64,000 nucleotides of DNA, from assembly GCA_031555735.1 (NCBI GenBank), contig JAVBUE010000021.1, positions 1 to 64,000 on the forward strand, written 5' to 3'. The DNA comes from JAJDIA01 sp031555735 (GTDB taxonomy: Bacteria > Bacteroidota > Bacteroidia > Bacteroidales > Tannerellaceae). A program made the translations under genes and the position numbers. Position 1 is the stretch's first letter, and each line of letters begins with the position of its first letter. The notes beneath the pieces are model-generated. The model was not told the DNA's origin. It did no database searches and worked only from the letters and a program-made list of their open reading frames with translations. Below, piece after piece: positions 16,027 to 25,189 of this stretch.

Positions 16027-16952
16027 GCGGGCAAAGATAAGCTATATTCGGACACAGCCCGGTAGAAATCAGCGTCTTTTATGCCTAACTGTCGGCAAAC
16101 GAGGCGGGCGGCATTCAGGTTGACCAGGAAAAAGTCGTCGCCGTTCAGGTTGATAAGAAATTCGCCATAACGCGTCTTCAGGAAGGTGTTGCCATCCCTC
16201 TCAACCACCTCATGGCGGTTATACGGGATCGAGGTGATATCTTCACGCACGTTGGCGGCCAGCTTCTCAAGTTGTTCATCGGCTTCATAATAGATCAGTT
16301 TGCCCTCCCGCTCGATGGATCCGGCAAACGTCGCGTATGTTCCCATAAATTCTTCGGGCGAAAGATGATCGGGCGACTCCGCCAGGTGCAGGGAGGTCAG
16401 CACGGCGATCTGGGGACGATAAAATTCCAACTGAAACTTTTTATCCAAAGCCAGGGTGATGTGCTCGTCGGCTTCAATCAGGGCGATTCGCGGCTCATAC
16501 CGCATGGAAACATGGTTGGGAAGGGGAGAAATCACACTCGAAAACGCGTAATCAAATTCCAGCTTCTGTTGCTTCAACGCATGGATAATCAAGGATAAGA
16601 TCTTTTTCTTCCCATGGCTGCCTCCAACCACCACCCTTGTTTTGGATTTACACCGCTGGAAGATAAATTCGGGTATGGATTGGATAAGCAGACCCAGCTT
16701 CTTTGCCTGGATCAGCTCCGGATTATCCTGTTTCACAGTGGCGCCCAATACCACCACAGAGGTATCCCTTGATAATTTCTCCGGATACCAGCCCTCTCCG
16801 TAACACACACAACCTCCCGACTGTAGTTTCGCCTGTCCGGCATCAGTCAATCCTTGCCCTGAAACGCTAACGACATAATCTTTCTCACGTATTGCAATAG
16901 CCAGGTCTGCGATTAGAGGTTCTGTTGCGGAGATCAAATGTATTTTCTGCAT
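16023..16952 (-). CDS. Mpl/Mur-ligase-like protein, truncated and with an altered P-loop
   Basis: This 309-residue protein resembles the first two domains of Mpl, which joins UDP-MurNAc to recycled tripeptide. The segments LIEADEH, FYRPQIAVLTSL and VVGGSHGKKK align with the Mpl core. Two features argue against ordinary activity: the P-loop reads GSHGKKK instead of GTHGKTT, and the C-terminal ligase domain (about 150 residues) is missing. The frame is open to 17009, but the promoter -7 element TACTTTTG at 16969-16976 (minus strand) forces the start at 16952. It heads the operon with DUF4924, rfbD and prfC. Confidence 0.75.
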   Translation of the reverse strand: MQKIHLISATEPLIADLAIAIREKDYVVSVSGQGLTDAGQAKLQSGGCVCYGEGWYPEKLSRDTSVVVLGATVKQDNPELIQAKKLGLLIQSIPEFIFQRCKSKTRVVVGGSHGKKKILSLIIHALKQQKLEFDYAFSSVISPLPNHVSMRYEPRIALIEADEHITLALDKKFQLEFYRPQIAVLTSLHLAESPDHLSPEEFMGTYATFAGSIEREGKLIYYEADEQLEKLAANVREDITSIPYNRHEVVERDGNTFLKTRYGEFLINLNGDDFFLVNLNAARLVCRQLGIKDADFYRAVSEYSLSLPA

Positions 16953-16968
16953 TGTCTCTAATTTGGAG

Positions 16969-16996
16969 CAAAAGTAAGACAAAATAATGTAACCAA
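16969..16996 (-). promoter_or_regulatory. Promoter of the Mpl-like/DUF4924/rfbD/prfC operon
   Basis: On the minus strand TTG (16994-16996), 17 bp, TACTTTTG (16969-16976). The position decides the start codon of the Mpl-like gene. Confidence 0.55.
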
Positions 16997-17054
16997 GGCT
17001 ACAAAACACTGAAAAAACCTTCCCAACAACCTAACGCCATATATAGAAAAGCTT

Positions 17055-17062
17055 TACCTTTG
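17055..17062 (+). promoter_or_regulatory. -7 promoter element of the metallo-hydrolase gene
   Basis: TACCTTTG fits TAnnTTTG, 15 bases before the ATG, giving a very short leader. Confidence 0.5.
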
Positions 17063-17076
17063 AACGCGGACAATTA

Positions 17077-17913
17077 ATGAAAATCATACCAATAGACACC
17101 GGTTATTTCCATGCGGACGGAGGAGCCATGTTCGGAGCCATCCCCAAAACAGCGTGGAGCAGACGTTACCCTTCAGACGGGGAAAACGGATGCGTCCTGG
17201 CTATGCGCTGCCTGCTGATACTTACCGATGAGGGGAAGATCGTCCTGACAGACACAGGCGCCGGAAGTAAACAAATGGAGCGACTAACCTATTACCGTTT
17301 CTTCAACCTTGCTGATTTATCGTCTGAATTACGCCGGTATGGAGTGGAGCCGGAAGAGGTGACGGATGTGGTATTGACACACCTGCATTTTGATCATTGC
17401 GGAAATGCTACACAGACGGCGCCCGGTAACGGGCAACCGGTCGTCGGCTTCCCCAATGCCACCTACTGGGTGAGCCATCGCCAATGGGAGAACTTCCGCC
17501 ATCCCAATCCGTTGGAACGCGACAGTTATTTTCCGGAAACCATGGAAGCGGTACAACACCGGGGCGTATTGCGGTTGATCACGGAAGAGACCGCCCTCTG
17601 CCCTACGATCACCCTCCGGTTGTTCGACGGCCATACACCGGGACAAATCGCCCCATACATCCGTACGGCTGAACAGACCTATGTATTTGCCGGTGATGTG
17701 ATCCCGTTGGCCGCCAGCGTTTCGCCGGAATGGATATCGGCCTACGACACCTATCCAGTCACTTCCCATGCCGAAAAATGCCGGATGCTGGAAGAAGCCG
17801 TGCGGGAAAAGCAGGTGATCATTTATTGCCACGACGCTTACACCGTTGCCACCACCGTCAAAAAGGTGGGCGGTTATTATACGAAAGACCAGGTCATTCC
17901 TCTCGATTCATAA
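17077..17913 (+). CDS. MBL-fold metallo-hydrolase
   Basis: This 278-residue metallo-beta-lactamase-fold enzyme has the zinc motif HLHFDH (102-107), then DGHTPGQ, the bridging aspartate in FAGDVIPL and a late histidine in YCHDAY. It has no signal peptide, so it is cytoplasmic. Its arrangement resembles the quorum-quenching lactonase and related hydrolase branch, but the substrate cannot be read from the sequence. The S9 peptidase gene follows after 19 bases, suggesting an operon. Confidence 0.88.
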   Translation: MKIIPIDTGYFHADGGAMFGAIPKTAWSRRYPSDGENGCVLAMRCLLILTDEGKIVLTDTGAGSKQMERLTYYRFFNLADLSSELRRYGVEPEEVTDVVLTHLHFDHCGNATQTAPGNGQPVVGFPNATYWVSHRQWENFRHPNPLERDSYFPETMEAVQHRGVLRLITEETALCPTITLRLFDGHTPGQIAPYIRTAEQTYVFAGDVIPLAASVSPEWISAYDTYPVTSHAEKCRMLEEAVREKQVIIYCHDAYTVATTVKKVGGYYTKDQVIPLDS

Positions 17914-17932
17914 TCCTACATTCTATTATATC

Positions 17933-20428
17933 ATGAAAAAGAACTATTTGTTCGCAGTATGCATCCTCTTCACTTCCCTGTCGTCGTGGAGCGCCGAAGT
18001 AGTCGTCAAACAATTCAGGTACAGCGGAGCCTTTGAAGTGAGGAAACCTTTCCTGGGTGACAGCGCCGACGTGAACAACAAAAAATTCGCGGATAAAGAC
18101 CTGCTGAAAGCCACCCTGCCGTTTGATGCCGTAGCAAATAGCGGCCAACTCCTGCAAACCAATGAAGCAGGGGAACTGACACTGCCGGGATCAACTTACC
18201 CGTATGCGATCCACCTGATCTCCTTCAACCTGCAAAGCGACCGCTATTGTAAGGGGAAACTGGTGGTTGAAGGGGCGGAGAACGCGGAAGTGTACCTGGA
18301 CCGCAGCCTGCAAACCGTAGCAGGAGGCCAATTGGAACTGGCATTGGAGCCTCACCGGTATGAAGTAATTATCAAACTACTCGGTATCAATAACGAAATA
18401 CCTGCGGTGAAAGCAATCTTCCGGACAGAAAGCGACGCCGTGGTCAGTTGCCCGCAAGACAACAAGCGGCCGTATATCCTGAGCGATGTCACCGACGGCA
18501 GGCGCATCCAATCGGCCAGTATCTCGCCGAAGGGTGATTATGTACTGGTGTCGTATCAGGAGACATTCCCGGGAGGCAAACAATCGGCATACACCCAACT
18601 GATCGACCGTACCAGCGGAAGGCTGCTGATGAACCGCGAAGGCGATGCCGCCCGGATGCGCTGGATGCCCCAAAGCAATAAAGCCTATTATACCCGCGGA
18701 GGGATGAAAGGGCGGGAAATGGTGGTCGTCGATCCGTCTTCTTCCACCGAAACCGTGCTGGCTACGGATCTGCCTGAAGGTTCTTTCGTGGTCTCGCCAA
18801 CGGAAGACTGCCTGCTGTTCACCATCCAGGAAAAAGGGCCGAAGGAACGGGAGGATGTGCAGGAGATACTGGTTCCGGACGACCGTCAGCCCGGCTGGCG
18901 CAATCGTTCCTTTATCCACAGATACGATTTGCGGACAGGTCTGTTCGAACGGCTGACATTCGGCTACCTGAATACATCCGTCAACGACATATCCGCCGAT
19001 GGGAGATACCTGCTGTTCAGTAGCCGGAAGCAGGTATTGACCGAACGCCCTTTCAGTCGCACCTCCCTCTACCGGATGGATCTTTCCAACCTGCAGACAG
19101 ACACGATACTGAAGGATGCCCGGTTTGTCGGACGCGCCCAATTCTCCCCCGACGGGCAGCAATTACTGATCAGCGGATCAGGTGAATCGTTCGATGGAAT
19201 CGGCAAAAACGTCAAACCCGGACAAACACCCAGCACCAGCGACGGGCAACTTTTCATCTACAACCTGTCGGATGGGGAAGTGACACCCCTGACCAAGACA
19301 TTCAACCCCTCCGTGGATAACGCCGAATGGAGCTTGTTCGACAAACAGATCTACCTGATGGCCAAAGACCGCGACTGCGTACGTATCTATACCATCGACC
19401 CGCAGAAAGGAAACATCCGTCAGTTGCCTGCCAGCGAAGACGTGGTATCCGATATCTCCCTTGCTGCGGCAGCCCCCGTCCTGCTCTATCAGGGGATGAG
19501 CGCTTCCAGCTCGCAACGGCTGTATGCCCTGGGGTTGACAAAAAAGAAAGAAGAATCATGCCTGGTGGATCTGTCCAACGAAATCCTGAACGGCATCGGA
19601 TTGGGCGAGGTGAAAGACTGGGACTTTGTTTCTTCTTTCGGCGATACCATCTACGGACGGTATTACCTCCCGCCCCACTTCGACCCGGAAAAGAAGTATC
19701 CGGTGATCGTCAACTACTATGGAGGGGTTACGCCAACCGCCCGCGTACTGGAAAGCCGCTATCCGTCGCATGTATATGCCGCCATGGGGTTTGTGGTATA
19801 TATCCTGCAACCCAGCGGTGCAACCGGTTTCAGCCAGGAGTTCTCCGCCCGCCACGTGAACGCATGGGGGAAGCAAACGGGTGAAGAGATCATCGAAGGA
19901 ACCAAAAAGTTCTGCGAAGCGCATCCGTTTGTGAATAAAGAAAAGGTAGGTTGCATGGGGGCTTCTTACGGCGGGTTCATGACCATGTACCTGCAAACAA
20001 AGACAGACATCTTCGCCGCCGCCATGTCGCATGCCGGCATCAGTGATATCACCGGATACTGGGGAGAAGGATACTGGGGTTACTCCTACAATGAACTGGC
20101 CGCAGCCAACAGTTATCCGTGGAATGCGCCCGATATCTATGTGGGACAAAGCCCGATCTTCAGTGCAGACAAAGTGAACACCCCCATCCTGTTCCTGCAC
20201 GGAGCGGCCGACACCAATGTCCCTATCAGCGAAAGCATCGGCATGTTCACCGCGCTTAAGCTATTAGGCAAACCGACCGCCTTTGTACAGGTGGAAGGCG
20301 AAAACCACCATATTCTGGATTACGACAAACGGATCCGTTGGAATAACACGATCTACGCCTGGTTCTCAAAGTGGCTGAAAGACCAGCCTGAGTGGTGGGA
20401 TGCGCTGTATCCGCCGAAGCATTTGTAG
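17933..20428 (+). CDS. Secreted S9-family (prolyl oligopeptidase-type) serine peptidase
   Basis: This 831-residue protein has a cleavable signal peptide ending near SSWSA, a beta-propeller region (about 180-540) and a C-terminal alpha/beta-hydrolase domain. The catalytic triad is visible: S678 in GASYGG, D760 in GAADTNVP, and H792 or H793 in ENHHIL. It probably cleaves short peptides in the periplasm. The ATG at 17933 is chosen because it begins the signal peptide; the longer frame overlaps the upstream gene. A TonB transporter or partner is not adjacent. Confidence 0.9.
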   Translation: MKKNYLFAVCILFTSLSSWSAEVVVKQFRYSGAFEVRKPFLGDSADVNNKKFADKDLLKATLPFDAVANSGQLLQTNEAGELTLPGSTYPYAIHLISFNLQSDRYCKGKLVVEGAENAEVYLDRSLQTVAGGQLELALEPHRYEVIIKLLGINNEIPAVKAIFRTESDAVVSCPQDNKRPYILSDVTDGRRIQSASISPKGDYVLVSYQETFPGGKQSAYTQLIDRTSGRLLMNREGDAARMRWMPQSNKAYYTRGGMKGREMVVVDPSSSTETVLATDLPEGSFVVSPTEDCLLFTIQEKGPKEREDVQEILVPDDRQPGWRNRSFIHRYDLRTGLFERLTFGYLNTSVNDISADGRYLLFSSRKQVLTERPFSRTSLYRMDLSNLQTDTILKDARFVGRAQFSPDGQQLLISGSGESFDGIGKNVKPGQTPSTSDGQLFIYNLSDGEVTPLTKTFNPSVDNAEWSLFDKQIYLMAKDRDCVRIYTIDPQKGNIRQLPASEDVVSDISLAAAAPVLLYQGMSASSSQRLYALGLTKKKEESCLVDLSNEILNGIGLGEVKDWDFVSSFGDTIYGRYYLPPHFDPEKKYPVIVNYYGGVTPTARVLESRYPSHVYAAMGFVVYILQPSGATGFSQEFSARHVNAWGKQTGEEIIEGTKKFCEAHPFVNKEKVGCMGASYGGFMTMYLQTKTDIFAAAMSHAGISDITGYWGEGYWGYSYNELAAANSYPWNAPDIYVGQSPIFSADKVNTPILFLHGAADTNVPISESIGMFTALKLLGKPTAFVQVEGENHHILDYDKRIRWNNTIYAWFSKWLKDQPEWWDALYPPKHL

Positions 20429-20538
20429 GTATCCGCATCCGTCCGGGCTTTTGCAAAATACCTACTATACGGTATTTCATTTCGTGAACAAAGAGGCTTC
20501 CTTTGTGTGTTATACTATATACACAATTTAAAAAGGTT

Positions 20539-21285
20539 ATGAAAAGAATTGTTCTGCTCCGTCACGGAGAAAGCACCTGGAATAAAGAGAACCGGTTCAC
20601 TGGTTGGACCGATGTGGATCTGACCGAAAAAGGGTTGGAAGAAGCCTCACGCGCCGGCATACTATTAAAGAAAGAAGGTTTTGCCTTCGATAAAGCCTAT
20701 ACCTCCTACCTGAAACGGGCGGTAAAGACATTGAATAATGTATTGGACAAACTGGATCAGGACTGGATCCCGGTAGAGAAAGACTGGCGTCTGAACGAAA
20801 AGCATTATGGCGACCTGCAAGGATTGAACAAGAGCGAGACCGCCGCCAAATACGGCGATGAACAGGTACTGATCTGGCGTCGCAGTTACGACGTTGCCCC
20901 AAACCCCCTGCAAGCGGAAGATCCCCGCAATCCCCGCCAGGAAGCCCGTTATGCACAGGTACCGGACAATATACTTCCGCGCACCGAATCGCTGAAAGAT
21001 ACCATCGCCCGAATCCTTCCCTACTGGAAAGAAGTGATCTTCCCCCATCTGCATACAGCCAACGATTTGTTGGTGGTGGCGCATGGAAACAGCTTACGAG
21101 GGATCATTAAATACCTGAAGCATATCGCGGATGAAGACATCGTGAGCCTCAACCTGCCTACAGCCGTGCCCTATGTGTTTGAGTTCAACGACCAACTGGA
21201 GCTGGTGAAGGATTACTTCCTGGGCGATCCCGACGAGATCAGGAAACTCATGGAGGCTGTCGCCAACCAGGGGAAGAAACAATAA
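20539..21285 (+). CDS. gpmA: 2,3-bisphosphoglycerate-dependent phosphoglycerate mutase
   Basis: This 248-residue glycolytic enzyme interconverts 3- and 2-phosphoglycerate. The phosphohistidine motif LLRHGES is at 6-12 (H9), followed by NRFTGW and, later, AHGNSLRG with the second catalytic histidine. The length and the C-terminal tail match dPGMs. An in-frame ATG 36 bases upstream is rejected because the family begins at KRIVLLRHG. TTCCTTTG at about 20499 is a weak -7 candidate. Confidence 0.96.
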   Translation: MKRIVLLRHGESTWNKENRFTGWTDVDLTEKGLEEASRAGILLKKEGFAFDKAYTSYLKRAVKTLNNVLDKLDQDWIPVEKDWRLNEKHYGDLQGLNKSETAAKYGDEQVLIWRRSYDVAPNPLQAEDPRNPRQEARYAQVPDNILPRTESLKDTIARILPYWKEVIFPHLHTANDLLVVAHGNSLRGIIKYLKHIADEDIVSLNLPTAVPYVFEFNDQLELVKDYFLGDPDEIRKLMEAVANQGKKQ

Positions 21286-21293
21286 ACGGATCG

Positions 21294-22097
21294 TCAGGCA
21301 AGCAGGATCAGACTGAGCGCCATAATCGCCATGCCGGCAATCAGGCCGTAGATGGAGATATGGTGCTCTCCGTATTCACGGGCGGCGGGCAACAATTCAT
21401 CCAGGGAAATAAAGACCATGATGCCTGCCACCACCGCAAACACACACCCCATGACAAGGGGCGACATAAAAGGCATCAGGATCAGATACGCCAGCAAGGC
21501 ACCCACCGGTTCGGCCAATCCGGAAAGGAAAGAGAGGTAAAAAGCCTTCTTGCGGTTGCCGGTCGCATGATAGACCGGCACTGCTACCGCAATGCCTTCC
21601 GGGATGTTGTGTATGGCAATCGCCACCGCAATGGCAATCCCCAATGTCGGGTTTTGTATGGCGGCCGTAAACGTAGCCACCCCTTCCGGGAAGTTATGGA
21701 TACCGATCGCCAGGGCGGTCATAATCCCCATCCGCATCAGCTTCCCTTTATGTCCGGAGGGCTCATCCATACTCTCAATGGAACGGGCTTCATGGGGGTT
21801 CTCCACAGAGGGTACCAACCGGTCGATGATACCGATCAGCAACATACCGGCAAAAAAGAAAGTAACCGTCGTCAGCATACCGCCTTTTAAACCCAGTACG
21901 CCGATCAGTGTTTCCTGCGACTGGCTGAATAACTCCACAAAAGAGACATAGATCATCACCCCTGCCGACAGGCCGAGTGAAAAGGATAGAAAACGTTTAT
22001 TGGTGTGCCTGGCTACTAAAGCGATCAAACTGCCGATGCCGGTAGCCAATCCGGCAAACAGGGTAAGGAGAAAGGGGACAAGGATATTCTGCTCCAT
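21294..22097 (-). CDS. zupT: ZIP-family zinc/divalent-metal importer ZupT
   Basis: This 267-residue inner-membrane protein has eight predicted helices and the two ZIP metal-site motifs HNFPEG and HNIPEG. ZupT imports zinc and, in some species, iron, manganese or cobalt. A cation exporter of the CDF family lies about 650 bases upstream on the same strand, so this neighbourhood handles both entry and exit of divalent metals. It converges on gpmA with eight bases between. Confidence 0.93.
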   Translation of the reverse strand: MEQNILVPFLLTLFAGLATGIGSLIALVARHTNKRFLSFSLGLSAGVMIYVSFVELFSQSQETLIGVLGLKGGMLTTVTFFFAGMLLIGIIDRLVPSVENPHEARSIESMDEPSGHKGKLMRMGIMTALAIGIHNFPEGVATFTAAIQNPTLGIAIAVAIAIHNIPEGIAVAVPVYHATGNRKKAFYLSFLSGLAEPVGALLAYLILMPFMSPLVMGCVFAVVAGIMVFISLDELLPAAREYGEHHISIYGLIAGMAIMALSLILLA

Positions 22098-22142
22098 AGT
22101 GTTTTCATTCTGTTACATAACAATGTGGCAGGCGGATTTGTT

Positions 22143-22748
22143 TTATAAGACGGGCTTTTCTTCTGTATCTGCATGCCGCCGCATGCCGAACTCACAACCA
22201 CAATAGGTCTGGTTGTAGAATTGATGATGAGCCACCAACTCATTCCGTCGTTCACTCAGTCCGCCCTTGCGCCAGTTCTGTTCCCAAAAGACAATGCCGG
22301 GATAAGCCGATGCGGCGTTCCTTCCGGCAGCATGTATCTGTGCCAGGTTCTTCCAGCGGGAAGAGGCCAATGTCGTAGTAAACACCGGGTATCCCTGCTC
22401 ACTGGCTACGCGCGCCGTTTCCCGCAGGCGGAACGTAAAACAGGAAAGGCAACGGCTTCCCCTTTCCGGTTCCGCCTCCATCCCTTTCACCTGGTCGAGC
22501 CAACCGGTATGATCGTAATCACCATCGATAATCCTCAGCCCCAGGGATCGGGCATGGCGCGTACATTCGGCTTTCCGTTTCTCATACTCCGCCAATGGAT
22601 AGATATTCGGATTGAAAAAGAAGAGAACCGGCCGGATAGCATTCGCCAGCATGCATTCTATAATAGCCGACGAGCAGGGAGCGCAACAGGTATGAAGCAA
22701 TACTTCCGTTGCCCCCAATGGGGCTTCCAGGCTTACTCTCTTTTCCAT
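22143..22748 (-). CDS. queH: Epoxyqueuosine reductase QueH
   Basis: This 201-residue iron-sulfur enzyme reduces epoxyqueuosine to queuosine in tRNA, the last step of queuosine synthesis. The cysteine pairs of the family are present: LLHTCCAPCSS near the N-terminus, SRCLSCFTFRL in the middle and YCGCEF near the C-terminus. The start at 22748 follows the CDF stop by four bases; a longer frame would overlap that gene. It is a non-homologous replacement for QueG. Confidence 0.92.
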   Translation of the reverse strand: MEKRVSLEAPLGATEVLLHTCCAPCSSAIIECMLANAIRPVLFFFNPNIYPLAEYEKRKAECTRHARSLGLRIIDGDYDHTGWLDQVKGMEAEPERGSRCLSCFTFRLRETARVASEQGYPVFTTTLASSRWKNLAQIHAAGRNAASAYPGIVFWEQNWRKGGLSERRNELVAHHQFYNQTYCGCEFGMRRHADTEEKPVL

Positions 22749-22752
22749 ACGC

Positions 22753-23670
22753 TTATAATTCTCCGGGATGGTCTTTACAGGCTGCCGGCAATTCTGCCAC
22801 TTCAAATTCAAGCGTTGCATGGCGGATGCCGTTTTCCTGCAAAGCCTGCTTGATTTGTTGCTTGATCGCTTCCAGTCGGGATGCGTCACGGATCAGGACA
22901 TGGGCGGTGAGGGCTGTATCTGTCGTACTGATCGCCCAGACATGTACATGGTGGACATTCCGTACGCCATCAACAGCCTGGATGACTGCTTCCACCTGCT
23001 GCATATCCATGCCGGCAGGTACACCGTCGAGCGACAAACGCAGGCTGTCGCGCAACAAGCCCCAGGTAGAATAGATAATCACCAAAGCCACTCCGATCCC
23101 GATAACCGGGTCGATCACATACCATCCGGTATGCATGATCACAAGACCCGAAAGGACTACTCCAACCGACACCAGGGCATCCGCCATCATATGCAAATAG
23201 GCGCCTTTGACATTGAGGTCTTTTTCCTTATCTTTCATGAACAGCCAGGCAGTGATCCCGTTTATCAGCACACCGATCCCGGCAACCCAGGCGATCGCCT
23301 CGCCTTCGACCGCACGCGGCTGCATGAATTTGGCAATACTCTCGGCCAGGATTATGCCTACAGCGACCAACAAGATCACCGCATTCAGCAATGACACCAA
23401 CACCGTACTCTTCCGATAGCCATACGTATAATTGGTGCTGGGTTGTACTTTCGCCAGGCGGAAAGCCAGCATCGCCAGCATCAAACTCGCCACGTCGCTC
23501 AGGTTATGACCGGCATCCGAAAGCAATCCCATCGAATCATACCATACACCCGCCCCAAACTCCGCCAGGACAAACAGGATATTCAGGCTGATCCCGATGA
23601 TAAACGCCTTATTCAGCGAACTCACCTGTGGCGTATGATGATGTGTATGCTCGTGATGTCCCATATACAA
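22753..23670 (-). CDS. Cation diffusion facilitator (CzcD/ZitB-like) metal exporter
   Basis: This 305-residue inner-membrane transporter exports zinc or similar ions in exchange for protons. A histidine-rich start (HHEHTHHHT, 5-13) precedes six transmembrane helices. Metal-site residues occur in DAGHNLSDV (helix 2) and in the helix 5 segment MMADALVSVG, and a cytoplasmic domain with HHVHVWAIS follows. It is the first gene of a two-gene unit with queH. The minus-strand -7 element TATCTTTG lies at 23695-23702. Confidence 0.92.
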   Translation of the reverse strand: MYMGHHEHTHHHTPQVSSLNKAFIIGISLNILFVLAEFGAGVWYDSMGLLSDAGHNLSDVASLMLAMLAFRLAKVQPSTNYTYGYRKSTVLVSLLNAVILLVAVGIILAESIAKFMQPRAVEGEAIAWVAGIGVLINGITAWLFMKDKEKDLNVKGAYLHMMADALVSVGVVLSGLVIMHTGWYVIDPVIGIGVALVIIYSTWGLLRDSLRLSLDGVPAGMDMQQVEAVIQAVDGVRNVHHVHVWAISTTDTALTAHVLIRDASRLEAIKQQIKQALQENGIRHATLEFEVAELPAACKDHPGEL

Positions 23671-24230
23671 ACTGTTTACTTTCTACTAATACAACAAAGA
23701 TACACTAATTAAAGTCTGTGAGGCTACCCATAATTAGGTAATTTATCTATCTGCGCCCCTCAAACTGAAACAATAGATGCACAAAATGGACGAAGCACTT
23801 ATCCCTATACACGGAGTTTGGGGAAAACTGCTTCCACCTTCCACTAAAGGGTTTTATCATACAGGCTTACAATATGTTAGATAGTGGAAGGAGGGCGTGT
23901 TTTTCCTTCCACTTTCCTTCCTCTCTCCTTCCACTGCGTGGTAGTTGCTCCGACTCTCTCGTATTCTGTCCCATTTCGAAATGGGACACCCGGCATTTCT
24001 ATCTGCGTGTAGATGTTGACATCCTTTTCCGTTTTTCAAACTGTAAACTGATTTCAGGGAAGGACAAAGCGCAAAACATCCACCTATTGATTGTGCAATC
24101 ATCCACCTATGGTAGTTCAACCATCTACCTATGATTGTCAGATCGTTTACCTATGATTGTTTCCCTTTGTGCGAGTGGAATGGTACAGTGTCCATTTCGG
24201 GGGAGAACAGTTATGATCGAACGGCCGGTG
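23671..24230. repeat. Intergenic repeat region R3 (several 22-bp-phased motifs)
   Basis: No gene is visible in these 560 bases. CCTTCCACTA (23837-23846) and its complement TAGTGGAAGG (23882-23891) form an inverted repeat; CCTTCCACT recurs at 23905 and 23927, 22 bp apart. A perfect 22-bp palindrome, whose inner part is GTCCCATTTC/GAAATGGGAC, lies at 23967-23988. ACCTAT recurs at 24082, 24105, 24127 and 24149 (steps 23, 22, 22) and separates small palindromes such as GATTGtGCAATC and GGTagttcaACC. Confidence 0.75.
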
Positions 24231-24302
24231 TACCCTCGCCGGGAATCGAACCCGAATCTAAAGTTTAGGAAACTTCCGTTCTATCCATTGAACTACAAGG
24301 GC
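24231..24302 (-). tRNA. tRNA-Arg (anticodon CCT)
   Basis: The 72 bases fold into a full cloverleaf: acceptor GCCCTTG with CGAGGGT, D-arm GTTC/GAAC, anticodon arm GAAGT-TTCCTAA-ACTTT giving CCT, and T-arm with TTCGATT. CCA is not encoded. The first acceptor pair is G-U, as in the other tRNAs of this window. Confidence 0.95.
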
Positions 24303-24419
24303 ATCCATAAGTTGGAAAGGTGGGACAAAAGTATAATCTTTTCCGTAAACCGCCAAGTATTCATCCGGTTATCTGCCGGACAACCATCCTTTATTGTCGG
24401 ACGACAGAAAGATCGCGCG

Positions 24420-25145
24420 TCAGTCGAACAGGCTTTGGAGCACCTCCAGGGATTTGATCTCCGGGAAATCCGGCAGGTGAAGCCGGTAATACGCCAGGAT
24501 ACGGTGAATAACCGCCACCCGTTCCCGCCGGGAGAAAGCATACAACGACATATTCTCATAGCTGATACGAAGCAGGCTGGCGAACACCGTGCTTTCCGCA
24601 TAATTCAGGTAATGGCTGTGCAAGGGAGGAAACTCGGCAAAGACCCCGTTCAGCATATCAAAACAATACCCGTTCCGCCAGGTATCCACCCGGGGAAATA
24701 TGCCCAGGTAGTGGGTCAGTCCCATTAAAAACACCAGGTGAAAATTAGCAAGCCCCGCCTCCATCCCGTCGAGCAACCGGACAGAGCGGCTGAGATAGTC
24801 GAAAAGACGGGGGTCGGCCTGCGTTTCCCGGAGTACACGATAAAGCACTTCCGCCACAAACAATCCCACTACGTTTTTAACCGGATGGGAGGAGATCCCG
24901 TTTACGGCGTAACACAACCGGGCTTCCTTTATCCGTTGCAAGTCGCGTTTGAGCTGGTGATCCACCTCCATCTCGATCACCGACAGCGGCATGAACAGCG
25001 ATTTGGACAAGGCACTCTTCTTCCCCCGGTTGAACGACAGCATATACGACACCCGCCCGTACACCTCGGTGTACATATGTATAATAGTATATGTATCGTT
25101 ATATGGAAGGGCATGAAGTACGATTCCCCGTGTTTTACTCAGCAT
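24420..25145 (-). CDS. recO: DNA repair protein RecO
   Basis: This 241-residue protein loads RecA onto SSB-coated single-stranded DNA in the RecFOR gap-repair pathway. The N-terminal OB fold begins LSKTRGIVLHALPYND, and the rest is the helical RecO domain. The four-cysteine zinc finger of some RecO proteins is not evident. It is divergent from the DUF2721 gene; the ATGs are only 44 bases apart, so the two promoter regions overlap. Confidence 0.93.
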   Translation of the reverse strand: MLSKTRGIVLHALPYNDTYTIIHMYTEVYGRVSYMLSFNRGKKSALSKSLFMPLSVIEMEVDHQLKRDLQRIKEARLCYAVNGISSHPVKNVVGLFVAEVLYRVLRETQADPRLFDYLSRSVRLLDGMEAGLANFHLVFLMGLTHYLGIFPRVDTWRNGYCFDMLNGVFAEFPPLHSHYLNYAESTVFASLLRISYENMSLYAFSRRERVAVIHRILAYYRLHLPDFPEIKSLEVLQSLFD

Positions 25146-25152
25146 ATATTCC

Positions 25153-25160
25153 TATCTTTG
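25153..25160 (+). promoter_or_regulatory. -7 promoter element of the DUF2721 gene
   Basis: TATCTTTG lies 30 bases before the ATG at 25190 and rules out the longer upstream frame that starts at 25091. Confidence 0.6.
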
Positions 25161-25189
25161 CACGCAAACTTACACAAAATTCCACAGGT

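Noticed and set aside
24231..24302. Prophage or island insertion at tRNA-Arg
   Set aside because: No integrase, no direct repeat of the tRNA 3' end and no foreign genes are seen beside it.
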